From assembly GCA_949383255.1 (NCBI GenBank), contig CASJPF010000008.1, positions 1 through 64,000 of the forward strand: DNA of 64,000 nucleotides. The letters run 5' to 3'. Both the position numbers and the translations under genes were made by a program. Each line of letters begins with the position of its first letter. Positions within the stretch are counted from its first letter, which is position 1. The notes beneath the pieces were generated by a model. The model saw only the letters and a program-made list of their open reading frames with translations, was not told where the DNA came from and did no database searches. This document shows, piece after piece, positions 56,144 through 64,000 of the stretch. The DNA is from Lachnospiraceae bacterium. GTDB taxonomy: Bacteria; Bacillota; Clostridia; Lachnospirales; Lachnospiraceae.

Positions 56144-56276
56144 GTTACTATTCAGACAGGATTTCGCATTCACTGCTAATTCCGTGCAAAAATGTGTCAC
56201 ATTCAAGTAAAAATCCATCACCAAAGGTGATTTTATATAGATTTTTACCCGTTACTGAAACGTAGTGAACAGTAAC
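56144..56276 (-). mobile_element. miniature element, copy E (inverted)
   Basis: Opposite orientation to copy D, ten bases beyond its duplication. Ends GTTACTATTCAG and GAACAGTAAC; left hairpin GTTACTG/CAGTAAC at 56251-56276; middle stem GTAAAAATC/GATTTTTAC of the copy-B-outer type. Flanks GCAAAAAA and GAAAAAAT agree at 6 of 8. From 56277 to 56345 I see nothing more. Confidence 0.7.
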
Positions 56277-56345
56277 GAAAAAATCCAATACAGACCATAA
56301 TCCGCATTAGATTTTTTTATTCTGCCCCAATATATCACGCAAGCA

Positions 56346-57323
56346 CTATTCACCAGCGCCAAGCACAAGGCCTGCCGCCCCAATCATTCCTGCGTTATTT
56401 CCATTCTGAGCGATCACAACCTTTGGAATGTAGGTAACTTCACTGCCAAAACAATTTTCCTGTAAAAATTCGTTGAGCGGTTTTGTAAGTTTCTCACCCT
56501 GCGCGCACACACCGCCGCCAAGTACAATAATATCTGGCCGAAAAATATTTGCAAGGTCCGTAATGCCATCCGCCAGATAACCAATATAATGTTCCACCAA
56601 TGTTTTGCCGCAACTGTCACCAGCATCCGCCGCGTCAAATGGAATCTTCGCATTCATTGTCTCCAAATCATGACCACACAACTCCCACAAAAGTGATTCT
56701 GGGTGCTGTTCTGCAAGTTTCTTTGCATCTTCAATCAGCGCCGTTGCGGACGCATATGCTTCCAGACAATCATATCTGCCGCAAGTACATCTGCGTCGCT
56801 GTGAACCACCTTTGATATGTCCCAACTCCGCACCTCCAGAATGTCCGCCTTCAAATATCTTTCCATCAATTACAATTCCACCGCCAACTCCGGTTCCAAG
56901 TGTTAGAAAAATTGCATTTTGGTATCCTTTTGCCGCCCCTTTTAACACTTCACCCAGCGTCATACAGTTCGCATCATTTTGAATATAGACTGGAACTGGA
57001 AGGTACTGTTGTAGTGTCTCCGAAAAAGGAACATGGTCCCAACGTATATTATTTGAATATAACACAACTCCATTCTTACTGTCAATAATACCCGGACTTC
57101 CCACACCAACACCACGACAATCGGATAGTGCATACCCATTTTCTGTTAAAAGTGTGGCTGCTGTCTTTCCAATATCTGCTATAATCTCTTCATATGGCCG
57201 CTGCGCATTTGTCGGTATTGATGTCTGCGCCAAAATTTCATAAGATGTATCTAGGATTCCCATTTTTACAGCGGTTCCTCCAAGGTCAATTGCAATGACT
57301 ACCTGTTTTTTATTGTCTGACAT
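56346..57323 (-). CDS. ROK family sugar kinase (glucokinase-like)
   Basis: A 325-residue ROK kinase: ATP loop AIDLGGTAVKMGILD, catalytic Asp118 in QNDANCMTLGE, TLGTGVGGGIVIDG, and the zinc motif with His169 (GAELGHI) and CTCGRYDC cysteines 179, 181 and 186. It phosphorylates glucose or a related hexose. It follows the GH85 gene by 52 bases, so mannose, GlcNAc or glucose from glycan breakdown are likely substrates. A strong hairpin in the gap may tune its level. GGGGGATGA precedes the ATG. Confidence 0.9.
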   Translation of the reverse strand: MSDNKKQVVIAIDLGGTAVKMGILDTSYEILAQTSIPTNAQRPYEEIIADIGKTAATLLTENGYALSDCRGVGVGSPGIIDSKNGVVLYSNNIRWDHVPFSETLQQYLPVPVYIQNDANCMTLGEVLKGAAKGYQNAIFLTLGTGVGGGIVIDGKIFEGGHSGGAELGHIKGGSQRRRCTCGRYDCLEAYASATALIEDAKKLAEQHPESLLWELCGHDLETMNAKIPFDAADAGDSCGKTLVEHYIGYLADGITDLANIFRPDIIVLGGGVCAQGEKLTKPLNEFLQENCFGSEVTYIPKVVIAQNGNNAGMIGAAGLVLGAGE

Positions 57324-57343
57324 CGTTCATCCCCCTATATTGT

Positions 57344-57367
57344 CACAGCCCGGAAAACCGGGCTGTG
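57344..57367 (-). terminator. intercistronic hairpin between GH85 and ROK genes
   Basis: CACAGCCCGG (57344-57353) pairs perfectly with CCGGGCTGTG (57358-57367) around a four-base loop. The minus strand continues ACAATATAGG without a T run, so a partial terminator or RNA-stabilising stem is likely. Confidence 0.6.
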
Positions 57368-57375
57368 ATATAAAA

Positions 57376-60270
57376 CTATTCTAATGTTTCCTCTAAACCA
57401 AAAACTTCTACCTCATAGATACGCGCTGCACTGTCACTTCCCTGTGTTGGTTTATTTACCACAAGTTTGACAAACTGTGCTTGAACTGGAGCAAACGCGT
57501 CATGAGTTGTTCCCGCTGTATTTCTCGTTACACTGCGCACTTCCTCAAAAGATGCACCGTCTTCGCTAGTTAAGATTGCGTAAGATTTCGTGTTCATATC
57601 TGCGCTCTCTCCGCCTGCCTCTGCATGATACACATCCACTGCGCTGACAGTCTTTACAGAACCAAGGTCCAAAGTAATCTCATGTGGTGCACTTCCTGTA
57701 GCACACCATTTCTTTGTGTAATCGCCGTCTACTGCAAACTGTGGCGCCTCATTATCATTGACATAGGTATCTGCTTCTGTGCCAGCACCTTGTGAGAGCA
57801 ATACAAGACCTTCTGAAGCTTTCTCTGTGATAACAATGTAGCCTTCTTTTGATGCCTCACTGCTGCCAGACGCATTCTCTGCCTTAATAGAAACTGCATA
57901 GACACCCGCTTCTGGGTATGTCACAGACACACTGTTCCCCTCTGCGGTCTCTGTGTCTGATCCAGTCAAGGTCCAAGTTACTTTCTGTGTATTCTGTGAG
58001 CACAAGCTCTCAAATGTAATTGTTTCTCCCGGTGCTGCCAGTGTAATATCTGCTGTAAATGCAGCCTTTGGAATGCTGTTGTCCGGCCAATCCATTGTCA
58101 CAGTCGCGCCAGTACCTTCAACCAGTAATTTATTCACTGGAATTACTTCAAATGTAGACTTATTTGTCTCGTCTGTACGCGGTAATGTGTTGATGTAAAA
58201 ACTATCTGTATTTGATACACCTAACAATGATTTTGTTTGGTCCTGATTAATGCGATATACTTCATAGTAATCTGACGCAACATCGCTATCCCATGAAAGA
58301 CGCACGCCTGCGTACATTCCATCTTCATCAAACTCACTGTCAAGCACTTGTACATTGCTAACAGTCGCTGTCTGCACTGTATCTGCCTCAATCATTGTAA
58401 TATTTCCAAAACGGAACTGTAAAGAACTGCCGTCTGCATCTGATGTCAATCTGTAGGAAATTGTTTTGATTGTCTTTCCTGCAAGGTCCGCGGTCTGATA
58501 GTTCACAGTTGTCCATTCATCTACAACCTTTTTATCACCCTCAAGTACCAGCTCAGAACCGTCATCCAAGGTCAACACTGCATCCAGTGCAACCTCTGCC
58601 CCCTTTGCCCGAGCAGTCGTTGTAAAAGTCATTTTGTCAGAGACCGGCATATCTGCACTGTACATCTTAATGGTGGAAGGTACGCCCTGCTTTACAGTAC
58701 CGCGCAAAATCATGCTGTTGCCACCATAATATGCATCGCCTATATCAAGGTCCGCTGCCAGCTTATTGCCCTCGCCATCCTCAATAATATAGCGATAGGT
58801 TGGAAGCACATCAGAAATACTACGATTGTTCCAGTCAAGCATACTGATTAGCTCTCCATTTTTATAAAAACCGTAACCATTTCCTGTAGAGAAATTTGTC
58901 ACAAATGGAAGTTCTGTGAGCGCAGTACGCTCCACAACATAAGTCGATACACCTCGCCAGTCTGTATTTTCTGTCGCTTTCACATCTGCGGAAGGATCTC
59001 CTGCTCCATTTACCCACAGTTTATTTTCTTTTTTCCAGAAATCTTGCACCATCTGGGAAGAAAAATATGCCCAACTTGGACAGTAAACTCCCAAGGAAGT
59101 ATAGGTTCCACCATCTGGGTTTTCAAATAAATCCCATTTGATTGGTGTGTCATAGCCATTGCTTTGTATATCAACTCCTGCGTACAAATCATATGGATCA
59201 ATCTGCTTTTCTGCCGCCAATTCTGCGGAAGTTTTTAACAGCTCTTCCGGCGCAAGGGTATCCGTTGTCCACCAGAAATTTAGGAACATGGAATCTGCTA
59301 CATCAGCGCCTTCTTCCGACTTCAAATAAGCTGCATTCTCTTCTGTCAATGCATTCTGCCAGTCCATCTCACCATCCACTGTCATAGAATCATAGTACAC
59401 CAGTTCTAACTCTGGTGCCTTCTCTTTATAATAAGCGAGAAATCCCTGCATCAAATCTGCATGTTCTTTTGTCAATGGTGCCTCGTCTGTTCCTTCTGTC
59501 TCCTGATTAATAAACCACCCATCAAATCCATATGTATTTGCCACTTCAATCAGTTTATCCACAACTGGAAAACTGCCATCCTCTGTCTGTTGTAACAAAT
59601 CATCAAGCCACTCCGTCTTTCCGCCATGTGCTGCCTGCGGCATAAACACAGTGCCAATTACCTTTACGCCGTTCTTGTGCCCAGCATCCACTACATCAGG
59701 GCTAGGAGCAACAATCAATCCCTCACCAGAAGAACCACCCCAGTACACCAGTGTGTCAACATACTGCCAGTAGGTAAAAGCGTTGGACTCCGCCTTATTC
59801 AATCCATGTGGAGAATTTCCGCTTGTACTGCCATTCATAATAGAGATAGACATCACTTTTGTCTCTTTATTCTGCGTAGAATTTACAGTTTCAAGAGAAG
59901 CAATGTCAGCGCGCTCTGCAAGTGGCACAGTACTCACATTAAAAATTAAATCCTCATCCTCTGCGGCTTCCCACTCCAATAATTGCGCTGGAAACCAATA
60001 GGAAGCCTCAGGCTGGCGTGTCATTGTAAGTTCTTTATTCTCATTCTCTCCAGTCACAGAATACTTTGTGGTCTCTGATGTGGCTGGCGGTGCCTCTGTT
60101 TCCGGTGTCGCCGCTGCTTCTGAATTTGCCTCTGTCTGAACCGGCTCCTGCGATGCGGCTGGCGGTGTATCCTGCCCTTTATTGCCTCCACAAGCCGCTA
60201 GGCTAACCATCATCGATGCCACCAGAAGAATACTCATTATTTTCTTCCCATATATTTTTTTTCGTATCAT
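57376..60270 (-). CDS. GH85 endo-beta-N-acetylglucosaminidase, surface lipoprotein
   Basis: A 964-residue protein. Lipoprotein signal with lipobox SLAAC and Cys27, then a Pro/Glu/Thr-rich spacer to ~75. The GH85 barrel spans about 85-430, with catalytic Asn255 and Glu257 in DGWFINQETEG, plus QYVDTLVYWGGSSGEGLIV and GTVFMPQAAHGGK. Beta-sandwich and fibronectin/PKD-like domains follow (about 440-820, TWTLTGSDTETAEG), and a C-terminal F5/8 discoidin (CBM32-like) domain (about 835-960, WCATGSAPHEITLDLGSVKT). GH85 enzymes cut the chitobiose core of N-glycans. Anchored outside, it would release glycans for the importer. The ribosome site is weak, but later ATGs would lose the signal's charged head. 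Confidence 0.93.
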   Translation of the reverse strand: MIRKKIYGKKIMSILLVASMMVSLAACGGNKGQDTPPAASQEPVQTEANSEAAATPETEAPPATSETTKYSVTGENENKELTMTRQPEASYWFPAQLLEWEAAEDEDLIFNVSTVPLAERADIASLETVNSTQNKETKVMSISIMNGSTSGNSPHGLNKAESNAFTYWQYVDTLVYWGGSSGEGLIVAPSPDVVDAGHKNGVKVIGTVFMPQAAHGGKTEWLDDLLQQTEDGSFPVVDKLIEVANTYGFDGWFINQETEGTDEAPLTKEHADLMQGFLAYYKEKAPELELVYYDSMTVDGEMDWQNALTEENAAYLKSEEGADVADSMFLNFWWTTDTLAPEELLKTSAELAAEKQIDPYDLYAGVDIQSNGYDTPIKWDLFENPDGGTYTSLGVYCPSWAYFSSQMVQDFWKKENKLWVNGAGDPSADVKATENTDWRGVSTYVVERTALTELPFVTNFSTGNGYGFYKNGELISMLDWNNRSISDVLPTYRYIIEDGEGNKLAADLDIGDAYYGGNSMILRGTVKQGVPSTIKMYSADMPVSDKMTFTTTARAKGAEVALDAVLTLDDGSELVLEGDKKVVDEWTTVNYQTADLAGKTIKTISYRLTSDADGSSLQFRFGNITMIEADTVQTATVSNVQVLDSEFDEDGMYAGVRLSWDSDVASDYYEVYRINQDQTKSLLGVSNTDSFYINTLPRTDETNKSTFEVIPVNKLLVEGTGATVTMDWPDNSIPKAAFTADITLAAPGETITFESLCSQNTQKVTWTLTGSDTETAEGNSVSVTYPEAGVYAVSIKAENASGSSEASKEGYIVITEKASEGLVLLSQGAGTEADTYVNDNEAPQFAVDGDYTKKWCATGSAPHEITLDLGSVKTVSAVDVYHAEAGGESADMNTKSYAILTSEDGASFEEVRSVTRNTAGTTHDAFAPVQAQFVKLVVNKPTQGSDSAARIYEVEVFGLEETLE

Positions 60271-60398
60271 AATTTTGTGTCTGCTACTAAAAATATATAC
60301 AAAAGTGTATATACTAGATGATTCGCCACAATCTCACGATTTGTGGTTACTGTTTCAACGTGTATGCTTTCATAATTGTATCAATATACTACTCACAA

Positions 60399-60418
60399 GT
60401 TCGATGTGTTTATCGAAC
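60399..60418 (-). promoter_or_regulatory. operator-like inverted repeat upstream of GH85
   Basis: GTTCGAT (60399-60405) and ATCGAAC (60412-60418) are perfect 7-base arms with a 6-base spacer, about 130 bases before the GH85 ATG on the minus strand. It is a candidate site for one of the LacI-type regulators. Confidence 0.4.
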
Positions 60419-60500
60419 ACATTGTACACTCCACAGTCGTAAATTCCCGACTAACCATCGGTACATACCTATAAATCCTTTTCTTGATTCATATAGGTTC

Positions 60501-60710
60501 TCATCTGAAATAGCTTTTTCCTTTCCTAAATTTTATTATTTTTTGCCCTTGGTTTTTGGGACTTATCCATTGACCAACTGCACCCACAGATGTACTGCCA
60601 TCTTTGTTATACTGTAATGTTTCAGCCAGTAAGGGAATCATTTCCGCAGTTTTGCCTGCTTTAAAGTCAGCACAAACTATACTCTGGATTTTGAGTACTT
60701 TTAAGTCTAT
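60501..60710 (-). other. startless 69-codon reading frame, possible gene remnant
   Basis: In the 540-base gap between GH38 and GH85 the minus strand is open from 60710 to TGA at 60501. It reads ADFKAGKTAEMIPLLAETLQ and further protein-like sequence, with no start until an internal ATG. The composition looks coding but I recognise no family. It may be the tail of a deleted gene or chance. Confidence 0.3.
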
Positions 60711-60764
60711 TTACTTATATATAACATTATTTTTAATTACTTAGCATATCCTCTTTTTTTCTAT

Positions 60765-60810
60765 GATAGCCTCTCAGACCTTTCCTTGCAAAAAGATCTG
60801 AAAGGCTATT
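60765..60810 (-). terminator. hairpin after the GH38 gene
   Basis: On the minus strand ATAGCCTTTCAGATC pairs with GGTCTGAGAGGCTAT (one wobble, one mismatch), five bases past the stop. It lacks a T run, so termination strength is uncertain. Confidence 0.55.
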
Positions 60811-60814
60811 ATAC

Positions 60815-63800
60815 TCATACGAGTTTTACAGTCACCACTTCGTATGGTTTCAACACCACTTCAATCTGCTTGCCTGAAACAGACGCCTCACATTCTGTCT
60901 CCTCAAGCAAGTTACAAATAAATGCTTTTTTGAAATCCGCATTTACAGTCAATTTTGTCTTGGTATAAGCATTCTCTGACTCGTACATACGAATAACTGT
61001 TCCTTCTCCGTCTTCAGCGCGTTTGATTGTCTCAACAATAACATTTGCATTTGAGACAGACGCATAAGAAAATGCATCTAACGCTTTCGCCTGCGATTGT
61101 ACCAACAACGGCTGATTGAGCTTATATGCCTCCGCAACAGTTCCCGCAGCGCGCCATCCTTCTGCGTGAGGATAAATTGCATAGATAAAATCATGCTCTT
61201 CTTGGTCTGTTGTTGGATTTGGCTCAATTCCTGATTTAATCAGCGTAAGTGCCATATTTGCATCTTTTACAGAATGCCCATATTTACAATCATTTAAGAG
61301 TGATACACCATAATGGCCTTCTGACAAATCCATCCATTTCTGTCCGCAACTCTCAAAACGCGCAACATCCCAGCTTGTATTCTGATGTGTCTTTCTTGTC
61401 AAGTTACCAAACTGCACATCAAATGTCGCTTCATCTGTATGCACAGCCACTGGAAAATGTACTTTTAACAGAGTTTGATGTTCCTTCCAATCCACATGTG
61501 TCACAAAATCAATTCTGCGGCTGTCCGCATAGAAAACGATTTTTTGCTGAATGGTAGACTGTGACGCTTTTCTAGTAATATCAAGCACTGCACGCACTGT
61601 ACCAATCTCTGTCCATTCCATGTGCTCCACATTGTCTATATCCCAAAACTTCTCTGTATAATAAATATCAATGTCCCAGTTGTCAAAATAAATTGGCTTA
61701 TCTTCATACATGCGCAATAGATTTGCACGCTGTCCTTCCTGTATCACTTCACGATCATTCTCCTTGTCATAAATACTGGTAAACATTCCCTGATCGTCAA
61801 GTTTTATTGTATAGAATGGTGTCTCCAACTGATGGACGCCAACCAGTGTAAACGGTGCCTTATCGTCTGCGCCGTTTGCTGTATCGCTCACATGGAATGA
61901 CTTATAGCCCTTTGACGGCAGACTGCGCACAAATGCGATATTTCCATCTGTAGTCTTTTGAATAGGATATACTGTTCCGTCTGTATCAATTAATGCACTT
62001 CCTTCCAAAGCACCTAGATTTACAATATCATCTCTTATCTGACCTGTAGTATTAAAGATAGTAACTGCGTCTCCCTCTCCAGCAATTGCTTTTCTGCGCT
62101 GTGCGGTCATCTCTGCAAGCTGCGCTGCAAGCGCATCATATTCTTTCTTTGTCACCTCATAAACTTCATGAATCGAAGACCCGGGCAGAATATCATGGAA
62201 CTGATTTAACAGTACAACCTTCCACATTGCATCCAAATCTTCCTGCGGATACCCCATTGTCTCCTGTGTCAAAACAGACAACAATTCTAAATCCATCAAT
62301 CCCAGTTCGGATTTACGATTAGAACGTTTGTTTCTCGCCATAGAAGTCAGTGTGCCTCTGTGGTACTCAAAATATAATTCTCCTTCCCACACTGGAAGAC
62401 GCTTGTTGTCGCCAACGCGCTCCTTTAATTCGTCAAAATAAGTACGTGCAAATTCTTGGCGCACCTTGGGAATTCCCTTCACTCCTTTTTCCATACGAAT
62501 AGAAGTCTCAAGCATCTCTCTCGTTGGGCCGCCGCCGCCATCACCATAACCGTAAGAAATCAAAATATCATTGTTAATATCTTTGTTCTGATAGCGCATC
62601 CATCCACCCATAATTGCATCTGGGTGAAGCATTCCATTGTATGTTGTGAAGAAATCCTTAATTGGCTGATTTACTCCCAATGTTGTAATTAAGTGTGTCA
62701 ATACTTCTGAGCCATCAATTCCTCTCCACATCATTGTATCATATGGAATTTTATTAAACTGATTCCATGCCAGCTTGGTGGTCATAAAATAGTCAATTCC
62801 GCACTTTTTCATAATCTGTGGCAATGCACCAGAATATCCAAACACATCTGGCAGCCATAGAATCCGATTGTCCACGCCAAACTCTTGTTTAAAAAAGCGC
62901 TTGCCATGCATAAACTGACGCACCAGAGACTCTCCAGAAGTCAAATTGCAGTCCGCCTCAACCCACATGCCGCCTTCTGGCTCCCAGCGTCCTTCTTGAA
63001 TGCGCTCTTTTGCCTTCTCATAAAGTTCAGGATAGCGCTCTTTTAAAAAGGCGTACAACTGTGGCTGACTTGACATAAATCTATAATTCGGATACTCTTC
63101 CATCAATTTCAGCACTGTCGCAAAGCTTCGCCCTGTCTTTTCCCTTGTCTGTGCAACAGTCCACCACCAAGCAACGTCAATATGTGTATGTCCAATACAA
63201 GTCGCAATCACATCCTGATACCCTGCCATATCAGAATACAATGCCTTGTCAATATAGTCAGATGCTTGCTGTAAAGTACGATAAAACTCCTCGGAGTACG
63301 GTGTGCGCAAATCCAGATAATTAATGGTATTATTCAAAATTTCCAAAATATCCTTGCGGTTCTTGTCATCCTCTTCCATTCTGGAAAACGCTGCAAGAGG
63401 AACCCACAAATCATAGTAAAGTTTTTCTATCAGCGCATCAATTTCCTGCATCTCTACAATTAGATTAAATTCTTTGTGCAGGATTCCGGTATAAGACTGA
63501 AGACCTATCTCCAATGTATCTTTGGCTTTTGCGGCTGTCGATAACAATACATCGCGGTGATTCATATCAATTCCTTGAATGACTTCCCCGTTTACAAACA
63601 ATAAAAACTGTGGATTTTTTGCGTCGTCCCACTCGTCAATCTGCGTGCGGACATGAAGCCACATGCGCTTCCCGTCCAATTCCTGCGGCACCTGATAAGT
63701 CGTCTTAAACCAATAATGACGATCTTTTCCATACCAATGCATATTCTGACAGTCAAATTTTTCCCATGCTGTAGTGTCTGCCTCGGCTTCCTCTGGGCGA

Positions 63801-63910
63801 ATAAAATTCCCTTCCTTATACATCCAGTTATCAATCACAAATTTCTGCTTCACTTTTAATTTTTTGAGTTCCTCGCAGATCACGTTAACCCTTTTGTCTA
63901 AAAAATGCAT
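60815..63910 (-). CDS. GH38 alpha-mannosidase, cytoplasmic
   Basis: About 1031 residues. An N-terminal beta domain (~1-230) precedes the GH38 barrel with zinc ligands in GHTHIDVAWWW (His241, Asp243-245 region) and nucleophile Asp355 in WLPDVFGYSG. A three-helix segment and C-terminal beta-sandwich domains follow. It removes alpha-linked mannose from imported glycans. No signal peptide. ATG 63910 follows GGAGGG; the upstream ATG at 63922 overlaps that site and is not the start. With GH85 and GH130 it completes an N-glycan mannose route. The upstream part of its operon lies beyond the window. Confidence 0.94.
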   Translation of the reverse strand: MHFLDKRVNVICEELKKLKVKQKFVIDNWMYKEGNFIRPEEAEADTTAWEKFDCQNMHWYGKDRHYWFKTTYQVPQELDGKRMWLHVRTQIDEWDDAKNPQFLLFVNGEVIQGIDMNHRDVLLSTAAKAKDTLEIGLQSYTGILHKEFNLIVEMQEIDALIEKLYYDLWVPLAAFSRMEEDDKNRKDILEILNNTINYLDLRTPYSEEFYRTLQQASDYIDKALYSDMAGYQDVIATCIGHTHIDVAWWWTVAQTREKTGRSFATVLKLMEEYPNYRFMSSQPQLYAFLKERYPELYEKAKERIQEGRWEPEGGMWVEADCNLTSGESLVRQFMHGKRFFKQEFGVDNRILWLPDVFGYSGALPQIMKKCGIDYFMTTKLAWNQFNKIPYDTMMWRGIDGSEVLTHLITTLGVNQPIKDFFTTYNGMLHPDAIMGGWMRYQNKDINNDILISYGYGDGGGGPTREMLETSIRMEKGVKGIPKVRQEFARTYFDELKERVGDNKRLPVWEGELYFEYHRGTLTSMARNKRSNRKSELGLMDLELLSVLTQETMGYPQEDLDAMWKVVLLNQFHDILPGSSIHEVYEVTKKEYDALAAQLAEMTAQRRKAIAGEGDAVTIFNTTGQIRDDIVNLGALEGSALIDTDGTVYPIQKTTDGNIAFVRSLPSKGYKSFHVSDTANGADDKAPFTLVGVHQLETPFYTIKLDDQGMFTSIYDKENDREVIQEGQRANLLRMYEDKPIYFDNWDIDIYYTEKFWDIDNVEHMEWTEIGTVRAVLDITRKASQSTIQQKIVFYADSRRIDFVTHVDWKEHQTLLKVHFPVAVHTDEATFDVQFGNLTRKTHQNTSWDVARFESCGQKWMDLSEGHYGVSLLNDCKYGHSVKDANMALTLIKSGIEPNPTTDQEEHDFIYAIYPHAEGWRAAGTVAEAYKLNQPLLVQSQAKALDAFSYASVSNANVIVETIKRAEDGEGTVIRMYESENAYTKTKLTVNADFKKAFICNLLEETECEASVSGKQIEVVLKPYEVVTVKLV

Positions 63911-63956
63911 AATTCCCTCCATATCTGCAATTCAATGCAGAATTTATTTTGTTTGC

Positions 63957-63985
63957 ACTCACAACCCGTAAAATTTGCTGTGAGT
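63957..63985 (-). promoter_or_regulatory. inverted repeat upstream of GH38
   Basis: ACTCACA (63957-63963) and TGTGAGT (63979-63985) form a 7-pair stem about 50 bases before the GH38 ATG. A second small stem CTGCA/TGCAG lies at 63934-63940. It could be a terminator of the preceding gene or a leader structure; the window ends here. Confidence 0.35.
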
Positions 63986-64000
63986 ATCGCGCTGGCATCT

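Noticed and set aside
60318-60617. Plus-strand 99-codon frame in the GH38-GH85 gap
   Set aside because: No ribosome site, low-complexity composition, and opposite to the surrounding operon direction.

Overview
The window looks like a chromosome segment of a low-GC, Gram-positive gut-type Clostridium relative, most likely Lachnospiraceae. The clues are strong GGAGG ribosome sites, LplABC-type sugar importers, lipoprotein signal peptides, class II GalT, and many glycoside hydrolases (GH) placed between housekeeping genes. No 16S or other species marker is present, so the family assignment is inference.

Region 1 (1-8000, visibly more AT-rich) is a decaying prophage end. It holds two small ribbon-helix-helix-like genes (the second frameshifted), a small Xre-type regulator, a tail-tip protein carrying a C-terminal S74 chaperone that is split by a one-base loss in a T run, a small tail gene, a BppU-like baseplate/fibre protein with fourteen perfect heptads, and an eight-codon stump of a GH25 lysin. 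Region 2 (8100-17440) is housekeeping: metA, ligA, an RluF-like pseudouridine synthase, a Gfo/Idh/MocA oxidoreductase, an SH3-domain membrane protein, tRNA-Arg(CCG), a GNAT acetyltransferase, and an unusual Xre-PurM fusion regulator.

Region 3 (17440-31460) is a galactoside/galactan operon on the minus strand: GH53 endo-galactanase, galT, a LacI regulator, an AraC regulator, lacZ, a DUF3863-like protein and a zinc-ribbon protein. It is divergent from two ABC half-transporters on the plus strand. Region 4 (31460-49700) is minus-strand glycan catabolism: a LplB/LplC/solute-binding-protein importer, GH29, GH3, GH130 and GH20, then a second cluster of transglutaminase-fold protein, GH18, CBM9-like protein, GH29 and M17 aminopeptidase. 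Region 5 (50400-64000) holds a LacI regulator and a KdgK-like kinase, an HtrA protease, a PfkB kinase with an N-terminal helix-turn-helix, a ROK sugar kinase, a GH85 endo-beta-N-acetylglucosaminidase lipoprotein and a GH38 alpha-mannosidase.

Read together, regions 4 and 5 encode a coherent route for host N-glycans, and possibly glycopeptides. GH85 at the cell surface would release the glycan, the ABC importer would take it up, and cytoplasmic GH38 would trim mannose down to Man-beta-1,4-GlcNAc. GH130 would phosphorolyse that disaccharide. GH20, GH29, GH2 and GH18 would deal with complex or fucosylated antennae, and the ROK kinase would phosphorylate a released hexose. The transglutaminase-fold protein next to an aminopeptidase suggests handling of the peptide part.

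Intergenic regions carry a family of ~130-155 bp miniature transposable elements. Five copies are complete, one of them nested inside another, and there is one solo end hairpin. They have GTAACAGTTCAG-type inverted ends, 8-bp target duplications and three stem-loops with compensatory base changes.
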